DNA from: Flaveria trinervia
Taxonomy: Eukaryota; Streptophyta; Magnoliopsida; Asterales; Asteraceae
Direction: 5' to 3'
Assembly (NCBI GenBank): GCA_025506515.1
Contig: CM046444.1
Span: 69,977,068-70,041,067 of the forward strand
DNA length: 64,000 bases
The position numbers and the translations under genes are program-made. This document shows positions 20,246 through 32,748 of the stretch, piece by piece (the stretch's first letter is position 1; each line of letters begins with the position of its first letter). The notes beneath the pieces are model-generated. The model searched no databases. It was not told the origin of the DNA and saw only the letters and a program-made list of their open reading frames with translations.

Positions 20246-20775
20246 CCATTTGTTTGGGGCATAGCTGATGACACTGATCCGGATAGTGATAAAGAACGTG
20301 GTAAAGAAAGAAAGAGTAACATAAATGATGTGATGAAAGTAAAGAAGATAATAATGTCATTATCTATATGTACATACGATGTGTGATCATATACAATTGT
20401 ATAGTATGATTTGAAAGAAAGTAAAGAACGATTTTAAAGGAAAGATAAAGTATGTTTTATTTTAAAAATAGAACTCACTCAGCAACGCTGACTTTTTTTG
20501 AATTTTCCAGTTGGCAGGTAAAGTTGCTGAGGATGGCACGGGGTGGCTACTTGGCTCTTTTGGATGGCATTCTTTTGTTTAATGTTTTTCCATTGTAATG
20601 CGAACGAACAATGTTTTGAAATGAATAATTGTATTAACTTGCAAAAGCATTTATAATTAAATGAAAAGTTATTTTAAATGTTCCGCTGTGATGTTTTATG
20701 AAAGTTAAATGTAACTATATGTTTTATATGCAATGATTGACTAGTTGTGAGCATCTCGGGAACCGGGGCCTTGCA

Positions 20776-21205
20776 ATTACAATGAAGATTATAATTCGAT
20801 TTGATAAGATTGGTTTACAAGCATGTTTATAAGGCTTGAGAATCAAAACTTCATCGCAATTGAGGTTGTTACATAAGGCAATTGACTATCCACTCGAAAA
20901 CTATTATTGTTGTATTATTTTGATGCACCAATCAATAGTTAAAAAATTTTGATTACTATTGAAGGAAATGTTATTTACTAAATAGTGTTACATTCACTTG
21001 ACTTCTAATAAATCGATCAAATCTTTTGTTTCTTGCTTGAGCCTAAATACATTCATTCTGCCACTTTAATTTCATTCTCGAATCTTATTGAATGAATACA
21101 ATCGTTTCTTAGTCCTTTACACCAAGTTTCCTTGCGTTGATGGTCAATAAGAATTCTATGCATCGTATTTGTCATTAGCATTGACGTAGTGTATTTTTAA
21201 GATGA
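20776..21205 (+). repeat. Satellite block 1 (about 575-bp monomer, partial)
   Basis: Begins at ATTACAATGAAG, an internal point of the monomer, directly after the G1 LTR. It ends at the monomer boundary, where the C2-a element inserted (GATGA at 21201-21205, a candidate target duplication with GACAA at 24548). It aligns with the monomers at 24548-27896. Confidence 0.85.
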
Positions 21206-22121
21206 TGTTAAATTCTTTATGCCCAAGACACATAGAATACTGACGTGATTAGTACGTTATGATCCAAGTCAGGTCATACCCAATAACAAGCTTCGCAAAC
21301 ACCGATTAATATTAATTGATGATATGCTCATGCAAATGAATAATTACACCAGTTTAGAAAAGTAGGTTTTCTAAATTAATTGTATATGAGATGGAACAAC
21401 TTATAAGGATACTTTGTTCATCGGTATTTTTGTAATGTTATTTAAATTGGTTAAATAACATTAAGTAATAAAAGTGTGTGTATGAGTTATATAATTAAAA
21501 GGTTAATTACATGACTCATCCTAATGTCTAGTTAAATAAAAGGTTGACAAAACTGGGGGAAACCCCAATTTAAAGTAAATTTGGCCGCCCCCTTAGTGTG
21601 GGTTGGCTCCTTTTGTTTTCTTAAGACTAGATATCATTTACTACACACACACACACACACACTCAATCTCTTCTCTCTCACACGTGCAAAGGACCAAGAA
21701 CAACATATTCTCTCTATCTTATTGAAGAAGTTCAAGGCTGAAAATCAGGTTTTCAGCTCTTCTTGGTTCAATTTTGGTGTTGAAATCCTAACAAAAGAGT
21801 ATTTCCTTGATGCTTGTGGGTATGGAAGCTTAAGGACACCTCTCCTTGGTGTTTTGGTCGTTCAAGAGCCTCATTCTCTTCATCACAATCATGTTTTTCA
21901 GCAGCTCTACAAATGTAGTTTGTATGTGTTTCTTTTGATTGTTATTTCTTCTTGATATCTAGTTCATATACATATATATGGTCCTACGTTCTTGGGTTTG
22001 TTGATATTAAGTTATGTGCCTTAATTTTCAGTTTACAAAACATAGTATTAAGGTTTGTTTCCACTGCATTTTCTTGTTTAAATGGTTAAATAACTATGTT
22101 AATGGTCCAACAAACCCAACA
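21206..22121 (+). mobile_element. C2-a copia 5' LTR
   Basis: 916 bp from TGTTAAATTCTTTATGCCC to AACAAACCCAACA, followed by TTGGCATCTAGAGC in the primer-site position. Only scattered differences separate it from the 3' LTR at 23639-24547. It contains a CA microsatellite at about 21640-21662. The open frame 21581-21955 inside it is not a gene. Confidence 0.85.
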
Positions 22122-23638
22122 TTGGCATCTAGAGCTGGATATGTGGATGACTAGCTTCTTTTGTCCTTATAAAATTGGTTTTATAGGACTAACAACCTAA
22201 TAGGGGCTGTTTTGTGATGTTATGATGAATCCTAAATCTTTCAAGGTTATATCTTAGATGCTTACGATTAAACCTTGAAAGAAAGATATCAAATGGTTGA
22301 TTGTATTTTGTTTGGACAAAAAACCCTAAATTCTTGTTTTATGTTGGCTGAAAATTTTGTGTCAAATTGGGATTTATTTTGGTTAAAGGGTTACACGGAT
22401 GCGAGCTTCCAAACTGATCGAGATGATTCTCGATCACAATCGGGGTATGTCTTCATTATGAATGGAGGAGCAGTGTCCTGGAAGAGTTCAAAACAAGACG
22501 TGGTAGCACTGTCCACTACAAAATTCGAATACACATCTGCCTCATTAGCAGCTCAGGAAGCTGCAGGGATAAAGAAATTTATCACCGATCTAGGGGTGGT
22601 CTCTACCATTCAAGACCCCCTAGAAGTCTTTTCTGATAATGAGGGTGTGATTGCACAAATCAAGGAACCCCGTGCACATCAAAAGACTAGACACATTGAG
22701 CGGAGATTCAACTACATAAGGGATGAAGTTGAAAAGGGAAATATATGTATTCGTAAAGTTCAGACCGATCAAAACAATGCGGATCCACTCATGAAGCTCC
22801 TTGAAAGGGCAAAGCATGAAAGTCATACTTGTGCCTTAGGACTTCGATATTCTAATGATTGGAGTTGATATGTTTAGTGTTTAAATGTTTGGAACAATGT
22901 AATACTTAACTCTTTATATACTTGTGATATGTTGAGTTATAGTCATTTTAGCATGTATACATCCATGAATATGTTTATTATTCTAAATTTCTGTAGTCAG
23001 TCATTTTGTGGGAACAAATATGAAAGTAAGACTATTATGAACATGGATTGGTGGATATTCATAAGGCATGAATATAGAGCAATTGGTTACTGCCAAAGTT
23101 CATAGATATTTGTGAGATACAAATATTGGACTGACCCGCATCTCAAATTTTACTACATGGAATCTTCTAGATTGATCATAAGTAAATTTGAGTAACGGTG
23201 AATATCATTTGGTATCCTCCAACCTGGGATACATATTGGGTTTTAATATTCACCAAATGTTATACCTTGAGCTAGTTCTTCACTGCTTTGAAATAATAGA
23301 CAGTACATAAGGCTTTGTTCAGGTGTGACACGAGGTGATTGTGAGAAACATATGTAGTCAAGATTGAATTTGTTCCTCTTATTCATTGAGAGCAAGATGT
23401 GTAAGGCCTGATTAAGTAAAATCAACAAGGAATGATCATTTTGTGTCCTTGGATTTAACATGACATCTGTAATAAAAGGATAAATGATTGATTCACCTAA
23501 ATCATTTCAAGTTGGATACTTGAACGGGATGATGTTATTGAAAGGCTTTTAGTCATGTGTATTAAGGGTAGTAAACCGTAGTTAGGCGGTATTTACTGCT
23601 TGCATCAATCTTCTATGAATCTTGTGCAAGTGGGAGAT
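22122..23638 (+). mobile_element. C2-a internal region with large deletion
   Basis: Holds a leader (22122-22374), an RNase H coding piece, and about 770 bp of 3' untranslated sequence that ends in GTGGGAGAT next to the 3' LTR. Gag, protease, integrase and RT are gone. The 3' untranslated part (about 23530-23638) is shared with C2-d before 60629. Confidence 0.85.
22275..22868 (+). pseudogene. C2-a leader-RNase H fusion frame, 197 aa
   Basis: The first 38 or so residues come from the leader. From about 22385 the frame is copia RNase H: GYTDASFQTDRDDSRSQSGY, GGAVSWKSSKQDVVALST, AAQEAAGIKKFI, VFSDNEGVIAQIKEPRAHQK and TRHIERRFNYIRDEVEKG. Asp (YTDAS), Glu (FEY, normally SEY) and Asp (SDNE) match the catalytic set. 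RNase H normally degrades the RNA strand during reverse transcription. The deletion keeps one open frame, but the product lacks RT, so I treat it as a remnant. Confidence 0.8.
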
Positions 23639-24547
23639 TGTTGGATTCTTTTTGCCCAAGACACATAGAATATTGATGTGATTAGTACATTATGATCCAA
23701 GTCGGGTCATACCCAATAACAAGCTTAGCAAACACCGATTAATATTTAATTTATGATATGATCATGCAATTGAATAATTACAACAATTTAGAAAAGTGGG
23801 TTTTCTAAATTAATTGTATATGAGATGGAACAACTTATAAGGATATTTTGTTCATGGGTATTTTTGTAATGTTATTTAAATTGGTTAAATAACATCAAGT
23901 AATAAAAGTGTGTGTATGAGTTATATAATTAAAAGGTTAATTACATGACTCATCCTAATGTGTAGTTAAATAAAAGGTTGACAAAATTGGGCGGAAACCC
24001 CAATTTAAAGTAAATTTGGCCGCCCCCTTAGTGTGGGTTGGCTCCTTTTGTTTTCTTGAGACTAGACATCATTTACTACACACACACTCAATCTCTTCTC
24101 TCTCTCTCACATGCAAAGGACCAAGAACAACATATTCTCTCTATCTTATTAAAGAAGTTCAAGGCTGAAAATCGGATTTTCAGCTCTTCTTGGTTCGATT
24201 TTGGTGTTGAAATCATAACAAAAGAGTCTTGTTTGATGCTTGTGGGTATGGAAGCTTGAGGACACCTCTCCTTGGTGTTTTCGTCCTTCAAGAGCCTCAT
24301 TCTCTTCATCAAAATCATGTTTTTCAGCAGCTCTACAAAGGTAGTTTGTATGTGTTGCTTTTGGTTGTTATTTCTTCTTCATAGCTAGTTCATACACATA
24401 TATATGATCATATGTTCTTGGGTTTGTTGATATTAAGTTATGTGCCTTAATTTTCAGTTTACAAAACATAGTATTAAGGTTTGTTTCCACTGCGTTTTCT
24501 TGTTTAAATGGTTAAACAACTATGTTAATGGTCCAACAAACCCAATA
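23639..24547 (+). mobile_element. C2-a copia 3' LTR
   Basis: Starts TGTTGGATTCTTTTTGCCC after GTGGGAGAT and ends AACAAACCCAATA, with the terminal CA apparently mutated. The right flank is the start of a satellite monomer. Confidence 0.85.
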
Positions 24548-27500
24548 GACAAGAGTGTTTGAAGTTGGTTGTGGAGCATTATGGATAAGTTTTTAGTAGA
24601 AGTGAACTGATTTCAAGGGTCATTCGTGTGGTTTCGTGATACGTATTGGGTTTGATTTAATGAAAACATACTATTTCCATTCGGGATAATTCAGTTTGAT
24701 TACAATGAAGATTATAACTTGATTTGATAAGATTGATTTACGAGCATGTTTAGAAGGCTTGAGAATCAAAACTTCATCGCAATGGAGGTTTTACATAAGG
24801 CAAGTAACAATTAACACAAAACTATTGTTGTGTTGTTATTTTGATGCACCAATCAATAATTACATAATTTTGATTGAGTTTCAAGAAAATGTTATTCACT
24901 TAGTAGTGTTACCTTTACTTGACTTCTAATAAAACGATCACATATTTTGTTTTATGATTGAGTCTAAATACATTCATTCCGCCACTTTAATTTCTTTCTC
25001 AAATGTTATTGAGTGAATACAATCGTTCCTGGGTCCTTTACACCAAGTTTTCTTGCATTAATGGTCAATAAAGGATTCTATCCATCGATATTTGTCATTA
25101 GCATAAACATCATGGATTTTAAAGACAAGAGTGTTTGAAGTTGGTTGTGGAGTGTTCTCGATAAGTTTTGGGTAGAAGTGAATTAATTTCAAGGTTCATT
25201 CATGTGGTTTCGTGTTACGTATAAGGTTTTCTTTAATGAAAACATACTATTTCCATTTGGGATTATTTAGTGTGATTACTTGAAGATTATAATTCGATTT
25301 GATAAGATTGATTTACCAGCATGTTTAAAAGGCTTGAGAATGAAAACTTCATCGCAATGGAAGTTTTTACATAAGGCAAGTAACTATCCACTTGAAAACT
25401 ATTGTTGTTTTATTATTTTGATACACCAATCAATAGCTACATAATTTTGATTTCTATTCAAGGAAATGTTATTTAGTTAGTAGTGTTACTTTCACTTGAC
25501 TTCTAACAAATCGATCACATCTTTTGTTTCTTGCTTGAGCCTAAATACATTCATGCCGCCAATTTAATTTCATTCTCGAATCTTATTGAGTGAATACAAT
25601 CGTTTCTTAGTCCTTTACACCAAGTTCCTTGCGTTGATGGTCAATAAAGGATTCTATGCATCGATAGTTACCATTAGCAATAACATAGTGTATTTTTAAG
25701 ATGAGAGTGTTTGAAGATGGTTATGGAGTGTTCTGGATAAGGTTTGGGTAGAAGTAAAATGATTTCAAGGGTTATTCATATGGTTTCTTGTTACGTAATG
25801 GGTTTGATTTAATGAAAACATTCTATCTCCATTCAGGATAATTTAGTTTTATTAAAATGATGATTATAATTTGATTTGCTAAGATTGATTTACTAGCATG
25901 TTCAGAAGGCATGAGAATCAAAACTTCATCGCAATAGAGGTTGTTACATAAGATAACTAACTATCCACGCGAAATCTATTGTTGTTTTATTATTTTGATG
26001 TACAAATCAATATTTACGTAATTTTGATTGAGATTCAAGAAAATGTTAGACTTAGTAGTGTTACCTTTACTTGACTTCTAATAAATCGCTCACATACTTT
26101 GTTTCTTGCTCAGTCTAAATACATTCATTCTGCCACTTTAATTTTATTCTCGAATCATATTGAGTGAATACAATCATTTCTTGGTCCTTTACACCAAGTT
26201 TCCTTGTGTTGAAGGTCAATAAATGATTCTGAGCGTAGATAGTTGTCATTAGCATTAGTGTAGTGGATTTTTTACACAAGAGTGTTTGAAGTTGGTTGTG
26301 GAGTGTTCTTCATAAGTTTTGGGTAGAAGTGAATTGATTACAAGGGTCATCCGTGTGGTTTCATGTTACGTATTGGGTTTGATTTAATTAAAACATACTA
26401 TTTCCATTCTGGATAATTTAGTTTGATTACAATGAAGATTAATATTCGATTTCATAAAATTGATTTACGAGCATGTTCAGAAGGCTTGAGAATCAAAACT
26501 TCATCACAATGGAGGTTGTTACATAAGGCAAGTAACTATCCACGCGAAAACTATTTTGTTTTATTATTTTGATGCACAAATCAGTAATTACGTAATTTTG
26601 ATTGAGATTCAAGAAAATGTTATTTGTTTAGTAGTGTTACCTATACTTGACTTCTAATTAATGGATCACTTTTTTGTTTCTTCTTTGAGTCCAAATACAT
26701 TCATTCCGCCATTTTAAATTCATTCTCAAATCTTTTTAAGCGAATACAATCGTTTCTTGGTCCTTTACATGAGTGTCCTTCCTTGCATTGAAGGTCAATA
26801 AAGGATTATATGCATTGATAATTGTCATTAGCAATAACATAGTGGATTTTTGGACAACTGTGTTTTAAGTTTGTTGTGGAGTGTTCTAGATAAGTTTTAG
26901 GTAGTAGTGAATTGATTTAAAGGGTCATTAGTCTGGTTTCGTTTTACGTATAGGGTTTGATTTAATGAAAATATACCATTTTGATTTGGAATTTTTAGTG
27001 TGATTAAAATGAATATAATAATTCTATTTGATAAGATTGATAGACGAGCATGTTTAGAAGGCTTGAGAATCAAAACTTCATTGCAATGGAGGTTGTTACA
27101 TAAGGCAAGTAACTATCCGCGCGAAAACTATTGTTTTATTATTTTGATGCATAAATCAATAGTTATGTAATTTTGATTGAGATTCAAGAAAATGTTTTTT
27201 ACTTAGTAGTGTTACCTATACTTGACTTCTATTAAGTGAATCACATATTTGGTTTCTTTTTTCTGTCTAAATACATTCATTCCACCACTTTAAATTCATT
27301 CTCAAATCATATTGAGTGAATACAATCGTTTCTTGGTCCCTTACACCATGTTTCCTTGCATTGACGATCACTAAAGGATTCTAAACATCAATAGTTGTCA
27401 TTGGAATTAACGTAGTGGATTTTAAGACAAGGGTGTTTTAAGTTGGTTGTGGAGTGTTCTATTTGGGTAGAAGTGAATTGATTTCAAGGGTGATTCCTTG

Positions 27501-27896
27501 GTTTCGTGTCACGTATTGGGTTTGATTTAATGAAAACATACTATTTCCATTTGGGATAATTTAGGGTGATTACAATGAAGATTATAATTGGATTTGATAA
27601 GATTGATTTACGAGCATGTTTATAAGGCTTGAGAATCAAAACTTCATCGCAATTGAGGTTGTTACATAAGGCAATTAACTATTCACTCAAAAACTATTGG
27701 TTTATTATTTTGATGCACCAATCAATAGTTACATAATTTGATTGAGATTCCGAAAAATTTTTATTTACTTAGTAGTTTCACATTCACTTGACTTCTAATA
27801 AATCGATCAAATCTTTTGTTTCTAGCTTGAGTCTAAATACATTCATTCCGCCACTTTAATTTCATTATTGAATCTTGTTGAGTGATTGTCAGGACC
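24548..27896 (+). repeat. Satellite block 2, monomer about 575 bp
   Basis: Head-to-tail monomers anchored on GTGTTTGAAGTTGGTTGTGG at 24555, 25131, 25707, 26282, 26860 and 27433, giving periods of 576, 576, 575, 578 and 573 bp. By eye the monomers differ at roughly one base in ten. Conserved words include TTGATAAGATTGATTTACGA and ACATTCATTCCGCCACTTTA. No coding capacity. The last monomer is cut at 27896 by a C1-type LTR. Confidence 0.9.
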
Positions 27897-28682
27897 ATTT
27901 AGGTACGGAGTACTAATTGATTTTGGCCGTATACCAACTCAAATAGTGCGGAATCCTATTTGATTGGCGAACCAATCAGAGAGAACATAGTTATGATCAC
28001 TCTAACGATTAATGAATTGTTATGAATGATAAGAACACGATCAACTGTGATATACGAACTTGGAACAGGTCTTCTTGAGTCTCTGGACGGCTAGGGTACG
28101 ATTATGTGCGTTGGTATTCGAATGGTTAAATTTATCCACAAATTAGGTTGTATTTATAGGTTAGGGTTTTCTATTCGTGCGACTGAACCATTAGCATGGT
28201 TCAGTCGTGCGACTGAAGCATGCGATTGATCCATCCGCACGACTGAAGGTACAGTTGTGCGACTGAGTCAATCTTATGTCTCAATCGTGCGACTGATCCA
28301 ATCTCCTGGTTCTGTCGTGCGACTTGTTCATTAGCATGATGTATTCATGCGTATGGTCCATTAGCATGGTCCATTCGCATGAGAACTTCACACGATTAAG
28401 TTTGAACATGTTTGTCAATCATTATTGACTAAGAATTATGTAAACAACCACAAACCTATATAGTTGGTTCAATATGCATTATCACACAATAAACAATGAA
28501 ATATTAAACATTATATGCATCAACCACACATTGTATTTCATTCATACCCTTTCAATTACACATATATGTAAGACATGAAATACACTTTACATTTAGCTCC
28601 TAAACTAGGTACACATGTATCTACAAACTCCCCCATGGACCTAGTTTACGTCATTGTCTAACATTCTTCATTAGCCTTCAAA
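27897..28682 (-). mobile_element. C1-type 3' LTR and extreme 3' tail of a third Acc element
   Basis: The LTR (27897-28625, 729 bp) reads on the minus strand from TGTAGATACATGTG to GGTCCTGACA. It is followed at 28626-28682 by the polypurine tract and the last codons of the Acc gene region. The same arrangement, in the same satellite position (GTGAT flank), is at 35594-36388. Here the Acc body is replaced at 28683 by a C2 LTR. Confidence 0.85.
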
Positions 28683-29573
28683 CACATGGAATATTGATGC
28701 GGTTAGTATGTAATGATCCAAGTCGGGTTATACCCAATAACAAGCTTAGCAAACGCCAATAAATATTTAATTGATGATATGATCATGCAATTAAATATTT
28801 ACACCAATTTAGAAAATGGGTTTTCTAAATAAGTTGCATATGAGATGTAACAACTTATTAGGATATTTTGTTCATGATTATTATTTGTAATGTTATTGTA
28901 AAAAATTAGATAACATCAAATAATAAAAGGGGTTTATAACTTATACAATTAAATAGTTAATTGTATAAATTATTAGATGACTAAATTAATTTGTGTGTGT
29001 GTTTTGAGAGGGAAAATGATTTTCCCTTTTAAAAACTTTCGGCCACCCATCCAAGGGATTGGCCCTTTTCTTTTCTTGAACACACACACAAAAGCATGTC
29101 ATTGACTAGAATCCTTTCACCACTCTCATTACATGCAAAACTAAGAAACCAAAAACACTCTCCTTTCTCTCTCTAGTTCTCGGCAATTAGCAGCAGATAG
29201 GGGTCTTCTCTTTGGTTTTTGGTGTTCATCTCCCTAACAAGAAGAGTGTTTGCACACAAGCTTGGGGTATACAAACTTGAGGGGTCCTTCCTTGGAGTCT
29301 TGGCCGTTCACAAGCATCATTCAAACCTTCCTTGGTCGACATTTTGGCTGGAGAAAGGTAGTTCATCACAGCTTTATGAAGCTGTGATTTTATGTCACTT
29401 ACATTTTGTTCATAGCTTGTTCATTCACATATTAAAGATCCTTTTGATTGGGTTTGTTTTTCCATCTTAAAACATCATTAAGAACATGAAATTTTCATAT
29501 TATAAACATGTTATAATGCTATACTTGTTTAAAAGGTTAAACTTGTTTATTTTGTGTTCTATCAAACCCACCA
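28683..29573 (+). mobile_element. C2-b 5' LTR, missing its first ~24 bp
   Basis: Aligns with the C2 LTR from CACATGGAATATTGATG onward, but the TGTTGGATTCTTTATGCCC start is absent. It ends CAAACCCACCA, followed by TGGCATCAAGAGCCGG in the primer-site position. The missing terminus shows that the left boundary is not a clean insertion site. Confidence 0.8.
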
Positions 29574-30079
29574 ATGGCATCAAGAGCCGGTTATGTGGAT
29601 AACTTGCTTGTTCTTAGTCTTTAAAATCGGTTTTGAAGAAGTATTATCACTTATTATAGGCTGATTTTGGCTGCTATATTTTGTATGAATGATTCCCCAA
29701 ACTTTCAAGGTCATATCACACATGCTAGTGATTAGACCTTGAAAGATATATATTATGAAATGCTGATTGTTTGGACAATGTTTAAAACCCAAAATTTCAG
29801 TTTATGTTGGCTGAAATTTGGTGGTTTTAAGTGGGGTTTCATTATATGTTTGGATGATATGATCATTGGATGTTAGTGTGCATAACCTAGCCTTTGGCCC
29901 TTTTGATGGTTGGTTTTATTCTTTCAATTGGGTTGTAATTTTTATGTTTATTATTTTGGTTGTAATTATTTGTTCATTTGGTTATGTAATTAATAGATTA
30001 GGTGCATTTCTTTTATTAGAAAAAAATGTATTAGGATACAATTTTGTAAAAGGAACATGCACAAGATCAAGACCCAAAG
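29574..30079 (+). other. C2-b leader
   Basis: Untranslated leader with a primer-site-like TGGCATCAAGAGCC at its start. It shares the TTGGATGATATG and TTTTATTAGAAA stretches with the C2-c leader near 52070-52200. Much of the long C2 leader seen in C2-c, and the N-terminal half of gag, are deleted just after it. Confidence 0.6.
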
Positions 30080-30774
30080 ATGGACATCAAGAACATGGAC
30101 CTTGAAGTATTTGGATATGGATTCAAGTGGGATTCAAGTGGATATGGACCCGTTTGGGGAAAGGGGAAAGGGGTGGCAAGGGTGCCACCCAAACCACAAG
30201 AGAAGAAGCAAAAGGTTGCTACCAATGACCCATGCTTCAAGTGTGGGGAAATTGGACATTGGGCAAGAAATTGTCCTGTTCATCTCCAAGAGTTGAAAGC
30301 CAAGAGGGATGCCGGGCAGACCTCAGGTACAATATACATGATTCATATTGATCTTAATGTTACATTTTAAACACATGGGGATTAGATACTAGATGTGGAA
30401 CTCATATTTGCAATTTGTTGCAGGGGTTCAAAAGAAGTAGGGACTTCAATCAAGGGGATGCTAGCCTCTTCATGGGAAATGGAACCAAAGTCCAAGTTGA
30501 AGCTCGTGGTGACTACATCTTGAAACTTCCAAGTGGCTTGGATGTTATTTTGAAGAATGTTTTGTATGCTCCTAGTTTGACTAGGAACATTATTTCTGTA
30601 TCCCAATTAAGACTTTATGATTATGTATTATCTTTTATTGAAAATGATATTCATGTTTCTTTAAATGATATGTTCTATTTTAAAGCTATACCCATTAATG
30701 GTATTTATGAATTGGTTCATGAAAATGCTTTAATAGTTCATTGTACCATACTAACACCAAGAAACTCAAGTTAG
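30080..30774 (+). pseudogene. C2-b gag C-terminus and protease
   Basis: 30080-30370 holds the CCHC knuckle CFKCGEIGHWARNC (about 30236-30277) after a Lys-rich run. The protease follows across a stop: GLDTRCGTH, where the catalytic motif D-T-G reads D-T-R, then VEARGDYILKLPSGLDV and NVLYAPSLTRNIISVSQL. A shift near 30760 separates it from the pre-integrase domain. The first 200 or so residues of Gag, present in C2-c, are missing. Confidence 0.85.
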
Positions 30775-31658
30775 ATTTGAGTGATACCTATCTTTGGCAT
30801 TGTCATCTTGCTCATATAAACAAGAAACGTATACAAACACTTCAAAAGAATGGTCTTTTAAAAATGAATGAATGTGATTCATTTGATGCATCTGAATCTT
30901 GTTTACAAGGTAAAATGACTAAGGCACCCTTTAGTGGAACTAACGAAAGGGCAAAAGATTTATTAGGAATCATACATTCGGATGTATGTGGTCCTTTTAA
31001 ACCAATGACTAGGAATGGTGAAAGATACTTCATTACCTTTACCGACGATTATAGTCGCTATGGGTATGTGTACTTATTAACGCACAAAGATGAAGCTTTT
31101 TAAATGTTCAAAATCTTCAAGAATGAAGTAGAAAATCAATTCAACAAGTCGATTAAAATTCTCCGCACCGATAGAGGAGGTGAATACCTAAGTGATGCTT
31201 TTCAACATCATCTTAGGAATTGTGGGATTGTCTCACAACTCACTCCACCTGGAACACCACAACATAATGGTGTGTCTGAGAGGAGGAATCGAACCTTATT
31301 GGATATGGTTCAATCTATGATGGCTAGAAGCACATTACCTCTATCATTTTGGGGTTTCGCTTTGCTCTCTGCGGCCCGTATTCTAAATATGGCCCCAACC
31401 AAAAAGGTGGAAAGGACACCTTTTGAGATATGGCATGGAAGAGTTCCATCCCTATCATACTTAAGGGTCTGGGGTTGTGAGGCTTATGTTAAGACTCCCA
31501 CCCCAAATAAATTGGAAGTCCGATCCACCAAGTGTATCTTTGTTGGATACCCTAGAGATTCTATGGGATATTATTTCTATGATCCACTGGAACAAAAGGT
31601 GCTTGTTGCCAGAAAGGGTGAGTTCTTAGAAAGCAAAGTTCCTTATGGAAGGAACTAG
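30741..31658 (+). pseudogene. C2-b GAG-pre-integrase and integrase
   Basis: The pre-integrase zinc motif is LWHCHLAHINKKRIQTLQK...CLQGKMT (second Gly of the usual RLGH changed to Ala). The integrase core has DVCGPFKPMTRNG, FTDDYSRYGYVYLL, RTDRGGEYLSDAF and NGVSERRNRTLLDM, so all DDE catalytic residues are visible. The C-terminal part has VWGCEAYVKTPTPNK and GYPRDSMGYYFYDP. One stop at 31101-31103 splits it, and a shift near 31650 separates it from RT. Integrase inserts the cDNA. Confidence 0.88.
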
Positions 31659-32748
31659 CAGTAGAACAGTGGATCTTGAGGAGGATCAAGAACCACAACC
31701 CGATGCACGTTTGGTTGAAACTAGCACTCAACATGAGTATGTTGAAGATGATCAAATGGTTGATCAATACACACAAAACGTTCGCAGAAGTGGTAGAACT
31801 AGTAATCCACGTGAAAGATATGGATTTTTCATGGATGGATGCTATGTGGTAGATTCGGATGAACCAACCACATACCATGATGCAGTGTCCAATTCGGATT
31901 GTGACAAATGTCTCCAGGCCATGAGCGTTGAGATACAATCCATGCATGAAAATCAAGTATGGGACTTGGTTGTTCCACCTCTTAACTCCAAAGTAGTTGG
32001 AAGCAAGTGGGTTTTCAAGAAGAAAACCGATATGCATGGAAACTTGGAGACTTACAAGGCTAGACTTGTAGCAAAGGGTTTCAGTCAAACTCAAGGGGTT
32101 GATTATGATGAAACCTTCTCACCTGTTGCGATGCTAAAGTCTATAAGGATATTGTTTGCCATAGTTGCTCATTATGATTATGAGATTTGGCAAATGGATG
32201 TCAGAACCGCTTTCCTAAATGGATATCTTGAGGAAGATGTCTATATGGTTCAGCCTGAAGGTTTTGTCAATCCAAAACATCCAAATAAAGTATGCAAGTT
32301 GAAGAAATCAATCTATGGATTGAAGCAAGCGTCGAGAAGCTGGAATCATCCTTTTGATGAGGAGGTAAAGAAATTTGGCTTCATCAAAAACGCTGATGAG
32401 GCTTGTGTGTATAAGAAGGCTAGTGGGAGCACAGTAACTTTCCTAGTATTGTATGTTGATGTCATACTACTAATTGTAAATAACATTCCAACCTTGGAAG
32501 GTGTAAAAACTTGGCTTGGAAGTTGTTTTTCCATTAAGGATCTTGGAGAAGCCGTCTATATTCTGGGAATAAAGATCTATAGGGATAGATCAAGGCGGTT
32601 GATTGGTTTAAATCAAAGTGCGTATATTGATAAAATCTTGAAAAGGTTCAAGATGGAGAATTCTAAGAAAGGTACCGTACCTATTCAAAGAGGAATGATA
32701 TTGAGTACGACTCAATGTCCTAGCTCAAGGATGAGCAAGATAAAATGA
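31645..32748 (+). pseudogene. C2-b reverse transcriptase, altered catalytic box
   Basis: A 367-residue open frame. RVT_2 motifs seen: GSKWVFKKKTDMHGNLE, YKARLVAKGFSQTQGVDY, ETFSPVAMLKSIRILFAI, WQMDVRTAFLNGYLEEDVYM and CKLKKSIYGLKQASRSWN. The catalytic YVDD box reads YVDV at about 32452-32463, which would remove one metal-binding Asp. The same region in C2-c reads YVDD. The frame ends by a shift just before RNase H. Length and order are normal for a copia RT. Confidence 0.9.

Larger units (their letters stand above)
18396..20775 (+). mobile_element. G1 gypsy 3' LTR, complete
   Basis: 2,380 bp from TGTAACACCTGATT to CGGGGCCTTGCA, preceded by the purine-rich AAGGTGGTGGACT. It is closely matched by the fragments at 9387-11337. 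Its ends resemble those of the G2 and G3 LTRs (TGTAA...GGGGCCTTRC). The right flank is satellite sequence, so the element's 3' end sits within the satellite array. Confidence 0.85.

Noticed and set aside
21581..21955. 124-aa frame that could pass as a small plant gene
   Set aside because: Lies wholly inside the C2-a 5' LTR and is disrupted in the 3' LTR (24038-24259).
29219..29470. 83-aa frame repeated at 33669-33905
   Set aside because: Both lie in the two LTRs of C2-b; repetition reflects the LTR pair, not a gene family.
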